Shown: positions 7,603-13,748 of the stretch, one piece after another
Position numbering within the stretch: position 1 is the stretch's first letter
How the letters are laid out: the number at the start of each line of letters is the position of its first letter
Origin: Candidatus Eiseniibacteriota bacterium
GTDB taxonomy: Bacteria; Eisenbacteria; RBG-16-71-46; SZUA-252
NCBI GenBank assembly: GCA_016880395.1
Contig: JAEHDN010000095.1
Span: 1 to 13,748, forward strand
Direction of reading: 5' to 3'
DNA: 13,748 nt
Made by a program: the position numbers and the translations under genes
Notes under the pieces: generated by a model
The model's database searches: none
What the model was told of the DNA's origin: nothing
What the model saw: the letters and a program-made list of their open reading frames with translations, nothing else

Positions 7603-8585
7603 GGTGCGCGTCCCCGCTCGACCGTCAGGATCTGGATCTCACCCCGCTCGGAGTCGAGGATCGCGAGCCGATCCGAGCGGCTCACCGCGACGGCGCTCGG
7701 GCGCCACGGAATGCCGGGGCCGCCGAGCACGCGCTCGAGTCTCGATCCTCCACCGTCGTCCAGCACGAGGAGCCGCTGGCCGTCGCGATCCGCCGCGTAG
7801 AGGAAGCCGGCCGGATCGACGGCGAGGTCGGCGGCGCCCGACGGCTCGAGGGAATCGGCCAGGGCGGCTCCGATCTGCCCGTTGTTCCCGAAGCGCCGGA
7901 GCTTGCGCCCTGCCGCGTCGAAGACCCAGCCCCCGGAGGTGGGAAGGAAGACGATCGCCGCAGGGCTGCCGGCCGAGGCCTCCGGCGCCAGGAATCGCGA
8001 TCGCCGGGAGCGCTCGAGACGGTCGTCGAGCGGAATCAGGTCCCGTTCCCTCGGGTCGAGGAGCCACAGCTCGCCGAAGGGATCCACGAGGAGCCGGGCG
8101 CCGGGGTCGCTCGCGTCCGACGCGACGCTCTCGCCGAAGGTGCGCACCCCGAGGAAGTGCCCGGCCGGATCGAACGCGACCACCGCGTTCTTTCCCCTGT
8201 CGAGCACGAGGAGCGACTGCCGGCGGTCGATGGCGAGATCCACCGGGAGCGAGAAGGACTGGTCGTCGTCGCCGTAGCCGCCCAGGTCCCAGAGGGGCTT
8301 CCCGAACGGATCGAGCTTCACGATCCGGCGCGCCGCCGCGTCCAGGATGTAGAGGCAATGGTTCGCGTCGTAGATCAGCCGCGATGGGTGCGGGATTCCG
8401 AGTTCGTCCAGGGTCGCGGGATCGATCACGCGCTCCGCGCGGAGCGAGACCGGCGGGCCGGGACGGACTTCGGTGCCGACGGCGGATCCCGCGGCGGCTG
8501 CACCCGTGAGAAGCGCGAGCGCTGCGAAGGACGCGAGGGCGGAGGACGGCGACAAGCAGGAGACTGCGGAACGCGGACCGCTCAT
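7599..8585 (-). CDS. Exported six-bladed NHL-type beta-propeller protein
   Basis: This 328-residue protein has a signal peptide of about 32 residues (core ALASFAALALLTGAAAA) and then six repeats of NHL or '6-bladed beta-propeller' type. Examples are RLIYDANHCLYILDAAARR, VDLAIDRRQSLLVLDRGKN, ARLLVDPFGELWLLDPRER and ADLAVDPAGFLYAADRDGQ. Each has the hydrophobic-D-x-x-G/R-x-L-(Y/W/V) pattern of a blade strand. Such propellers usually bind proteins or ligands and have no catalytic residues to point to. An upstream in-frame start at 8675 would remove the signal peptide from the N-terminus and overlap the previous gene, so the ATG at 8585 is preferred, although its Shine-Dalgarno is weak (GGA). The gene begins 43 nt after the preceding stop and overlaps the large outer-membrane gene by GTGA. 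The likely location is the periplasm or outer surface, as a partner of that protein. Confidence 0.85.
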   Translation of the reverse strand: MSGPRSAVSCLSPSSALASFAALALLTGAAAAGSAVGTEVRPGPPVSLRAERVIDPATLDELGIPHPSRLIYDANHCLYILDAAARRIVKLDPFGKPLWDLGGYGDDDQSFSLPVDLAIDRRQSLLVLDRGKNAVVAFDPAGHFLGVRTFGESVASDASDPGARLLVDPFGELWLLDPRERDLIPLDDRLERSRRSRFLAPEASAGSPAAIVFLPTSGGWVFDAAGRKLRRFGNNGQIGAALADSLEPSGAADLAVDPAGFLYAADRDGQRLLVLDDGGGSRLERVLGGPGIPWRPSAVAVSRSDRLAILDSERGEIQILTVERGRAP

Positions 8586-8628
8586 GGAATTCCGTGGCGC
8601 GCGCGGCGCGGCGGAGCGGCAAGGGTCG

Positions 8629-9495
8629 CTAGAACCGGCGCTGGACCACCAACCTCCCGCCGTCCTCGACGGCATCGGCGTACACCCGCGTCTCGCCCCG
8701 GATCGACCCCGTGGCCGCGTCCGCCTTCGAAGCGCGGTGCCGCAGGAGCTGGACGTCGATCACGCTGACGACGCGGTTCAGGATCGCCGCGGCGAAGGAG
8801 TACTTCGCGTGGTCGTGCGCGCGGTTCGAGCTCTCGCGCGTGTCGAGATACTCGGTCTGGAGCGTGGCCGTCGACCAGGACCACGCGCGGTCGCCGGTCG
8901 GAAGGTGCTCCGCGACGAACGCGTCCTGCGCGGCGGGGTCGCTCGGATAGGCGTCCCGTGCCTCGCGCCGCAGTTCCTCCTCGTAGCTGCCCGGCCCTTC
9001 GCCGCTCGATGACGTGAACTGCCCCACGAGCCGCCAGTAGTCGTCGCTCTCCTGGCTCACGCCGACGCCGGCGTTGATCTGCGCCTGCTCCACGTAGTCG
9101 TCCTGCCGGAGATTGCTCGCGACCGTCCAGTACGTGAAGTTCGCCCAGATCAAGCCCTCGGCGATGAAGAAGCCCGTGGCCCTACCCTTCTCGCCCATCG
9201 ACATCTCACCCAGCCCGGGGAGGATGAGCGAGTAGAGAAGCGCCTTCTTGCCCGATCCCGCGGCCGCGGACGACGTGGCCGGCTCGGAGGAGGCCGCGGC
9301 AGGGGCGGGCGCGGTGGCGCTCGGGTCCGGAGCCTGGGCGAGGAGCGCATCGCCGTAGAGCGCGGGCAGCGGAGACCACGCGGCGACGGGGCGATCGGAG
9401 CTCGGAAGGGCGTGCGCCTGCGGCGCGGTCGTCAGGAAGACGGCGGCGGCGGCGGCGAGGATGTTGGTCTTAGTATTTCTTGACGACTCGAACAC
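8629..9495 (-). CDS. DUF5683-like exported membrane protein, second tandem paralog
   Basis: This product of about 288 residues has a signal peptide (core ILAAAAAVFLTTA, cleavage after AHA at 29), an Ala/Pro/Ser-rich linker to about residue 80, and a membrane segment with LYSLILPGLGEMSMGEKGRA. The P-G-x-G hallmark resembles DUF5683-type proteins. A second hydrophobic stretch (GFFIAEGLIWANFTYW), a charged middle region and a conserved helix (FAAAILNRVVSVIDVQLL) follow. It ends in two short strands closing with Phe. It is clearly paralogous to the preceding gene: LILPG-x-G, EG-L-x-W, N-R-(I/V)-V-S-x-(V/I)-D-V and a shared LLAQ in the linker. Function is unknown. No in-frame ATG exists near the start. 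GTG at 9495 is chosen, with TTG at 9498 as an alternative; both lie inside the end of the upstream gene, giving an overlap of 26-29 nt and suggesting coupling. Confidence 0.78.
   Translation of the reverse strand: MFESSRNTKTNILAAAAAVFLTTAPQAHALPSSDRPVAAWSPLPALYGDALLAQAPDPSATAPAPAAASSEPATSSAAAGSGKKALLYSLILPGLGEMSMGEKGRATGFFIAEGLIWANFTYWTVASNLRQDDYVEQAQINAGVGVSQESDDYWRLVGQFTSSSGEGPGSYEEELRREARDAYPSDPAAQDAFVAEHLPTGDRAWSWSTATLQTEYLDTRESSNRAHDHAKYSFAAAILNRVVSVIDVQLLRHRASKADAATGSIRGETRVYADAVEDGGRLVVQRRF
9441..9457 (-). repeat. GCC trinucleotide tract coding for an alanine run in a signal peptide
   Basis: Five tandem GCC codons on the minus strand encode AAAAA in the hydrophobic core of the signal peptide of the second DUF5683-like paralog. 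Gain or loss of a unit would keep the frame and only change core length. The tract is short and may simply reflect GC-rich alanine codon use. Confidence 0.55.
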
Positions 9496-10342
9496 CAAAG
9501 GCGTTCTCGCTGTTGAACGGCTTGGTTCTCATCTTGAAGTGAAGGGTGGTGTCGGAGCCGATGTTGAGGGATGGCTCCTTCTTCGTCAACCTCAGGACAT
9601 CGACCGCGCTGACGATGCGGTTCACGAAGGCGGTGACGACCGCGTAGCGGGCGTTCTTGTAGAAATTGTTGCTGTCGTTCCTGATGCCCCGGTAGTAGCG
9701 GCGGTTGTCCGAGTCCGTCGTCTGGGGGCTGTAGTCGTCCCAGCCCACGAAGTAGTGCTCGAGCTTGCCAATGTCCTCGTAGTACTGCTGGGTGTTGTTC
9801 ACATAGAAGTAGCGGATGATGCTGTCCTGGGGCGAGCCGGCGCAGCCGCACGTTGAGATGAACTTGTCGTAGTCCCAGTGGTCGTCGGCAAACGCCTCGA
9901 ACTGGTTCTCCTTCTGCGTTCCGCGGTCGTGATAGTAGAAGTAGGTCACCCACGTGAGCCCCTCCACCCCCAGGTGCGCCCAGCCTCGCTTGTATCCCGC
10001 GTAGAGGTGCCCCGTTCCCGGAAGGATCAGGTTGTAGAGGAAGGCGCGGCCCGAGGACACATTCGACGGCTCATCGGTGAGCGGCGATTTGGAGTCCACG
10101 ACCGTGGGCGGGGCAAGCTCTTGATGCGCGGAGGAGTCCGCGATCGCGCGCTGGGCGAGGAGGATCTCCTGGGGCGTGGCTTCGTCGCGGTCGAGCGGGG
10201 ATGCGTGTACCCCGGTGCTGACCGTGCAGAAGAATGTACCACCCAGGAGCAGCGCAGCGATGGACGAGCAGCGGGTCAGGATACGGGTCCCTTCAGCCGG
10301 TCGGTATGACGATGACGACAACGTCTTATTATATCGGCACAT
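9470..10342 (-). CDS. DUF5683-like exported membrane protein, first tandem paralog
   Basis: This 290-residue protein has a long n-region and a hydrophobic signal core (SSIAALLLGGTFFCTVSTG, cleavage after VHA at 47). A linker with ILLAQ and a membrane segment at about 100-120 with LYNLILPGTGHLYAGYKRG follow, the P-G-x-G hallmark resembling DUF5683. Next come VEGLTWVTYFYY, an aromatic and Asp/Asn-rich middle region with a Cys-Gly-Cys, and the paralog-shared helix VVTAFVNRIVSAVDVLRL. It ends in a beta-strand closing with Tyr. The function is unknown. The ATG at 10342 lies 4 nt after the peptidase stop codon and has AAGGTGAG as a Shine-Dalgarno sequence. Base composition is lower than around it: I count 139 G/C in 240 bases over 9481-9720, against 48 in 60 at 3061-3120. 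A promoter-like sequence overlaps its start, so a shorter product initiated further downstream is possible. Confidence 0.8.
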   Translation of the reverse strand: MCRYNKTLSSSSYRPAEGTRILTRCSSIAALLLGGTFFCTVSTGVHASPLDRDEATPQEILLAQRAIADSSAHQELAPPTVVDSKSPLTDEPSNVSSGRAFLYNLILPGTGHLYAGYKRGWAHLGVEGLTWVTYFYYHDRGTQKENQFEAFADDHWDYDKFISTCGCAGSPQDSIIRYFYVNNTQQYYEDIGKLEHYFVGWDDYSPQTTDSDNRRYYRGIRNDSNNFYKNARYAVVTAFVNRIVSAVDVLRLTKKEPSLNIGSDTTLHFKMRTKPFNSENAFGVRVVKKY

Positions 10343-10357
10343 AGGCTCACCTTACAA
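10328..10357 (-). promoter_or_regulatory. Sigma70-like promoter overlapping the start of the first DUF5683-like gene
   Basis: The minus strand carries TTGTAA (plus-strand 10352-10357), an 18-nt spacer and a perfect TATAAT (plus-strand 10328-10333), in an unusually AT-rich patch of a GC-rich window. Transcription would begin about 7 nt past TATAAT, inside the coding region and downstream of the ATG at 10342. Such a transcript would have to start translation at a later codon or mainly serve the genes further down. A perfect -10 is rare here, but coding constraint (codons for Y-N) could produce it by chance. Confidence 0.4.
10346..10353 (-). promoter_or_regulatory. Ribosome binding site of the first DUF5683-like gene
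   Basis: AAGGTGAG on the minus strand ends 3 nt before the ATG at 10342 and includes the stop codon of the peptidase gene. Ribosomes finishing the peptidase would therefore be placed at this start. It supports 10342 as the start for read-through transcripts. Confidence 0.55.
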
Positions 10358-13300
10358 CCGCAAATTTCTGAAATGCGACGTCCGAGCCCCCCCCGCGCTT
10401 CGCCTCGACGCGCACTACGTATACCCCGCTAGCCAGATTGGTGAGCAAGATCTTGGCCACATTCTGGGTCGGTTCGGGGGCTGGCGTCAGCCGTTCCACC
10501 TCCCGACCGGTCGGATCGAGCACCCGGATGATCACCTCGGTGACCCCCTCGCCCAGGGTATAAGCGACGCCGATCTCGTTCCCCCGGGCCGGGTTCGGGT
10601 AGCAGTACACCGATCCGGGATCAAGCGCCGACGCCACGGGGGTGGCGATGATCAGGAGGGTGTCCTCGAGCACGGAGCTTCGGCGCCGGTTGCCGCCCCA
10701 CTCCTGCCAGGGAAAGCGCGCGGACACCCCATCGGTGGTGAATCGCGCGCTGTCGGCATGGGCGGGAAGCTGGTACCCGCCGAGACTTCCATCGAAGCCT
10801 CCTCCAGCCACGATATGGACCCAGGGGGGTCCCGGCGGATCGGGAGGAAGGTCCGTGCCGTTGAGCGAGACGAGGAGCGGCGTGTCGTCAGCGGCCCCAG
10901 GCACCGAGATCGGCCAGCCCGGGGCGCCTCGTCCGTCCGGCTCGAGTGCGACGAGGAGGCCGTTGTCGAGTGCGAAGAGCGCTTCGGGTCGCCCGTCCTG
11001 ATCGATGTCGCCCAGGATCGGAGAACCCGTGCCACCGACCGCGGACGGCCCGTAGCGCGCTGCCAGGGATACCGGCCAGCCCTGCCGCTCGACGCCATTC
11101 CGGCTGAACCGATGCGCGTAGCCCGCCAGGTCCATGGCCAGGATCTCCGGATAGCCGTCCCCATCCATGTCTCCCGCGGCGACGGGACCCGCAAGCCCGC
11201 CGGGCACGACGACCGGCCAGCCGGGCAACTCCGCGCCGGTCATGTCGAAGCAGTCAATGGCCCCCTGCGAGACATCGACCGCGATCAACTCGAGGTGCCG
11301 ATCCTCCGCGCGGTCCATGTCCACGCCGAGGAGATACGGCGCGAAGCCGGTCGCGCCGGCGTGCCAGCTCACCTCGAACCGCTCGGGACTCTTCCCGGTC
11401 TGCTCCACGATCCGGATCGTCCCGTCGTGAAGCGCGTATGCCACTTCATAGCCACCCGCGCCCACGAAGCGTCCGACGGCAAGGTTGCTCGAGACCGCGT
11501 ACGCGACCGGTGACCCGCCCACGAGGAGCGTGTCCGAGATTGCGGTCACGCGCGGCGGCTGCGTCGGATCCTCCGACGGCGTGATGACGAACGCGCGCCC
11601 GTCGCTTCCACCCACGATCACCGCGCCGCCGGGTGCGAGCACGGGGGGTGTCGTCGCGATCACGGAGGGGGCGTTCGTGTCGAGGACAGGTGGCCACCCG
11701 GAGATCGGGATCGAAGCGTTGCCGTTCCGGGGCCCGGGCCGGTAGGCGTACACGCGGCCGTCGGTGCACGTCGCCACGATCGCGGACCCGTGCGCCGCCA
11801 CCAGAGCGTTCGGACGGTAGAGCGAGTCTGCGAAGAGGACGGGCAGCACGATGGGCCAAGGCGTCGCGACCCACTCCCCCGTCGGGCGGCTCGTGTACCA
11901 GGGCGTCCCGTCCGCGGCCCAGGCGAAGATCAGGCTGTCGGCCGCGGTCACGACGGAGCGCGTCCCGTCGTGGAGCAAGCTCCCGTAGGTGGGCGCGCTC
12001 CCGGTCAGCTCGTGCTGTGCGGTGACCGGCCATCCGGAGAGCCGCCATTCCGAGTCGACGGTGATCGCCATGTCGACCGCCGGAGCCGAGAGGACGTCGA
12101 CCCGCACGTGGCTCCTGGCGCCTTCGTTCGTGCGTGCCGATGGGTTCGTGTCGTCGTCGAGTTGCGTGTGGTTGCCGACGAAGTAGGGATCGAACGGGCT
12201 GCCGAAGAAGTAGGCCGAGTTGGGATCGCCGATGTCGGCGATGCCGTCGGCTTCCATGACGCGGACTCCGCGCCGCTCGGGATTGGAGTTGACGCCCAGG
12301 TCCGGATTCGCGTTCGGTCCGCAGATGTAGGTGCTGTCGTTCAGGGGGGTACAGATCACGGTCTCGTCGATGTGCCACATGAGAACGCCCTGCCCCGGCA
12401 GGAGGAAGTCGTACTCCCTGTTGCCGAGGGAATCCGAGGGATCGGTGCTCGAGAGCCCGGGCCCGAGGATCACGCTCGAGGTCGAGTCGCGGTCGAGATA
12501 GATCGAGTTGTCGCCGTTGAGATCGATCTGCCGGTTCTCGACGAGCAGGTATTCGTCCGAGCCGAGCGGCACCTTGAGAACGCGGTTCGAAAGCTGCGAC
12601 GAGCGGAGCGAGGTGGACAGCGCGTGCCCCGGGTCGACCGTCTGGATCCCGTCGGGCCAGAGCGTCGTCTTGCACCACGGGTCGAGGCTCACCGGCAGGA
12701 TCCCCGACGCGAGCACGATCTCTCCTGTCGACTCGACCTGGATCGCGCTCCCGAGGAGGTACCCGGAATCCATGTTGCTCCACACGCCGACGGCCGGGAA
12801 GAAGGTGTTGATGTCGTAGAGGTCGGGCAGCCCCTGCGTGTGACCGAACTCGTGCGCCATGGTCCCGTTGAGCGCGCCGAGGTAGCCGTCCTGGTTCTCG
12901 GTCTCCGGCATGACGATGCCGCCGTGCACCCCGAAGGCTCCGCCGCTCACGGCGACCGAGTCGTTGAGGCCGATCTGGAACGTGGGGATGTCGCGCTGGC
13001 TGTCGCCGAGGACGTCGGCCTGATAGTCGGAGCCAGCGTGGAAGAGGATGATCACGTCGAACTGGTCCCACGGGATCGTGTCCGACTGGTCGGCGACGGT
13101 GATGGCGTCGCGGAAGAAGCGCTGCGCCTCCTGGTAGGAGGGGGCGCCGAGGGTCCAGGGGCCGTACGCCCCCGTGTCCCGCAGGCGATAGGCCGAGTTG
13201 TCGGCGTGCGGATAGACGTCGTAGGTGATCACCAGATTGCCGAAGGACTGGTCGCGCCAGTAGCGCGACATCGCCTCCATGTGCGCCATGAAGTACCCGC

Positions 13301-13748
13301 GGTCGTGGGGCGGCGGGTCGATCACCATGCCGAGGCTCTTCCCGTCCCGCAGGTCGAACCGACCGTCGGGCGTCGATGTCTGGGGACCCAGGCTGTCGTT
13401 CTCGAAATCGATGCGAATGCCGAGCACCCGTACCGTGTCCGACACGCCCGTCATGAAGGGAGTGGTCCGCTTCAGCTTCCCGCCCACGGGAGCGAGGAGG
13501 GGCGCGCGTCCACCCGTGATCCACGGGCTCCGCCACCCGTCTGGACCGAAGTGGTCGGCAAATGCGGAGCGGAGCGCGATCCGCCGGGCGGCGAGCTCGG
13601 GAGGGATCGCGGGGCGGGTTCGAGCGTTGGGGGCAGCGGAGGTCCCCCGCACGACCTTGAGCGCCGCGCGCCCGCTGGGCGCCGCGCTGCAAAAAGCGGG
13701 AGTCAGGCCCAGAAGGACCTGACTCCCGAGGAGGATCGAGAGGGCTCC
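10347..13748 (-). CDS. Secreted M6-family metallopeptidase with GWP/VCBS propeller and C-terminal sorting domain (5' end beyond the window)
   Basis: The frame is open to the right edge, so the start lies outside; 1133 residues are visible, numbered here from the edge. Residues 2-20 read as the hydrophobic core of a signal peptide (ALSILLGSQVLLGLTPAF). The catalytic domain has the zinc motif HEFGH at 299-303 (bases 12840-12854), continuing T-Q-G-L-P-D-L-Y-D as in immune-inhibitor-A-type M6 peptidases. A Met-turn-like WSNMDSGY and the family motifs YLLVENRQ and LPGQGVLMWHIDE follow. Residues about 560-1010 form a repeat region with five GWP motifs and the VCBS/FG-GAP-like DMDGDGYPE and DIDQDGRPE. 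Residues 1047-1133 (YPNPARG to ASGVYVVRVEA and the last strand) are a FlgD-like/type 9 sorting-type domain. The likely role is a secreted, surface-attached protease. A GTG at 13652 is a possible internal start but would remove the signal peptide. Confidence 0.92.
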   Translation of the reverse strand, partial: GALSILLGSQVLLGLTPAFCSAAPSGRAALKVVRGTSAAPNARTRPAIPPELAARRIALRSAFADHFGPDGWRSPWITGGRAPLLAPVGGKLKRTTPFMTGVSDTVRVLGIRIDFENDSLGPQTSTPDGRFDLRDGKSLGMVIDPPPHDRGYFMAHMEAMSRYWRDQSFGNLVITYDVYPHADNSAYRLRDTGAYGPWTLGAPSYQEAQRFFRDAITVADQSDTIPWDQFDVIILFHAGSDYQADVLGDSQRDIPTFQIGLNDSVAVSGGAFGVHGGIVMPETENQDGYLGALNGTMAHEFGHTQGLPDLYDINTFFPAVGVWSNMDSGYLLGSAIQVESTGEIVLASGILPVSLDPWCKTTLWPDGIQTVDPGHALSTSLRSSQLSNRVLKVPLGSDEYLLVENRQIDLNGDNSIYLDRDSTSSVILGPGLSSTDPSDSLGNREYDFLLPGQGVLMWHIDETVICTPLNDSTYICGPNANPDLGVNSNPERRGVRVMEADGIADIGDPNSAYFFGSPFDPYFVGNHTQLDDDTNPSARTNEGARSHVRVDVLSAPAVDMAITVDSEWRLSGWPVTAQHELTGSAPTYGSLLHDGTRSVVTAADSLIFAWAADGTPWYTSRPTGEWVATPWPIVLPVLFADSLYRPNALVAAHGSAIVATCTDGRVYAYRPGPRNGNASIPISGWPPVLDTNAPSVIATTPPVLAPGGAVIVGGSDGRAFVITPSEDPTQPPRVTAISDTLLVGGSPVAYAVSSNLAVGRFVGAGGYEVAYALHDGTIRIVEQTGKSPERFEVSWHAGATGFAPYLLGVDMDRAEDRHLELIAVDVSQGAIDCFDMTGAELPGWPVVVPGGLAGPVAAGDMDGDGYPEILAMDLAGYAHRFSRNGVERQGWPVSLAARYGPSAVGGTGSPILGDIDQDGRPEALFALDNGLLVALEPDGRGAPGWPISVPGAADDTPLLVSLNGTDLPPDPPGPPWVHIVAGGGFDGSLGGYQLPAHADSARFTTDGVSARFPWQEWGGNRRRSSVLEDTLLIIATPVASALDPGSVYCYPNPARGNEIGVAYTLGEGVTEVIIRVLDPTGREVERLTPAPEPTQNVAKILLTNLASGVYVVRVEAKRGGGSDVAFQKFAVVR
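13691..13728 (-). terminator. Terminator-like hairpin with T-run, inside the apparent signal-peptide coding region
   Basis: On the minus strand an 11-bp perfect stem (CGGGAGTCAGG pairing with CCTGACTCCCG) with a 10-nt loop is followed directly by CTTTTTG, the layout of a Rho-independent terminator. It overlaps codons that read as a good signal peptide of the M6 peptidase. It could therefore be a terminator of an upstream gene, an attenuator in the 5' part of the peptidase gene, or chance. The five-T run is short. Confidence 0.35.

Noticed and set aside
4063..7800. A very long open frame on the plus strand (1245 codons) opposite the large outer-membrane gene.
   Set aside because: It is rich in Arg, Ala and Glu with no recognisable domain, and it mirrors the codon pattern of the minus-strand gene. 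In high-GC DNA the antisense frame is often free of stops. The minus-strand frame has a signal peptide, conserved motifs and operon junctions.
8586..8628. Possible terminator or promoter in the 43-nt gap before the propeller gene.
   Set aside because: The gap is GC-rich with small self-complementary stretches but has no T-run and no hexamers resembling a promoter.
10176..11513. Plus-strand open frame of 445 codons opposite the peptidase C-terminus.
   Set aside because: No domain or start signal, and the opposite strand has clear VCBS, GWP and sorting-domain motifs.
11446..13692. A second long minus-strand frame (748 codons) inside the peptidase gene.
   Set aside because: It is an Arg/His/Pro-rich shadow in another frame; the peptidase frame carries HEFGH and the other M6 motifs.
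1..13748. Defence system, CRISPR array, prophage or insertion sequence.
   Set aside because: No direct-repeat array, transposase, integrase, terminal inverted repeats or nuclease/toxin signatures were seen in any frame examined.

Overview
The window is a compact, high-GC stretch of bacterial chromosome in which every supported gene lies on the minus strand, so transcription runs from the right edge to the left. The protein types point to the FCB superphylum: a secreted M6-family peptidase with a C-terminal sorting-type domain, DUF5683-like membrane proteins, a large outer-membrane protein of the 'SprA-like' kind, and an Omp85 barrel. The high GC suggests a lineage such as Candidatus Eisenbacteria or a relative rather than Bacteroidetes. 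This placement is inferred from family content only.

In order of transcription: (1) 13748-10347, an M6 metallopeptidase joined to a GWP/VCBS-type propeller and a C-terminal sorting domain, whose 5' end lies outside the window; (2) 10342-9470 and (3) 9495-8629, two tandem diverged paralogs of a DUF5683-like exported membrane protein; (4) 8585-7599, an exported six-bladed NHL-type propeller; (5) 7602-4288, a ~1100-residue outer-membrane protein of a conserved but uncharacterised FCB type; (6) 4288-2369, an Omp85-family protein with POTRA domains; (7) 2372-357, the NAD+-dependent DNA ligase LigA; (8) 188-1, the N-terminus of a DinG/XPD-type helicase that runs off the left edge.

Genes 1-7 are packed like one operon. 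Successive junctions are a 4-nt gap, a ~26-nt overlap, a 43-nt gap, a GTGA overlap, a TGATG overlap and another GTGA overlap. The only real intergenic space (189-356) follows ligA and holds a sigma70-like promoter for the helicase with an operator-like dyad. A second promoter-like sequence with a perfect TATAAT lies over the start of gene 2, where base composition drops, so the envelope genes 2-6 may also be transcribed separately from the peptidase.

The part most likely to be an undescribed system is genes 2-6: two DUF5683-like proteins, a secreted propeller, a giant barrel-type protein and a dedicated-looking Omp85. Four of the five encoded proteins end in an aromatic residue. Together they look like a cell-envelope assembly or surface-display module. 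This is inference from context and motifs; no function is demonstrated. No RNA genes, CRISPR arrays, insertion sequences or phage genes were seen.
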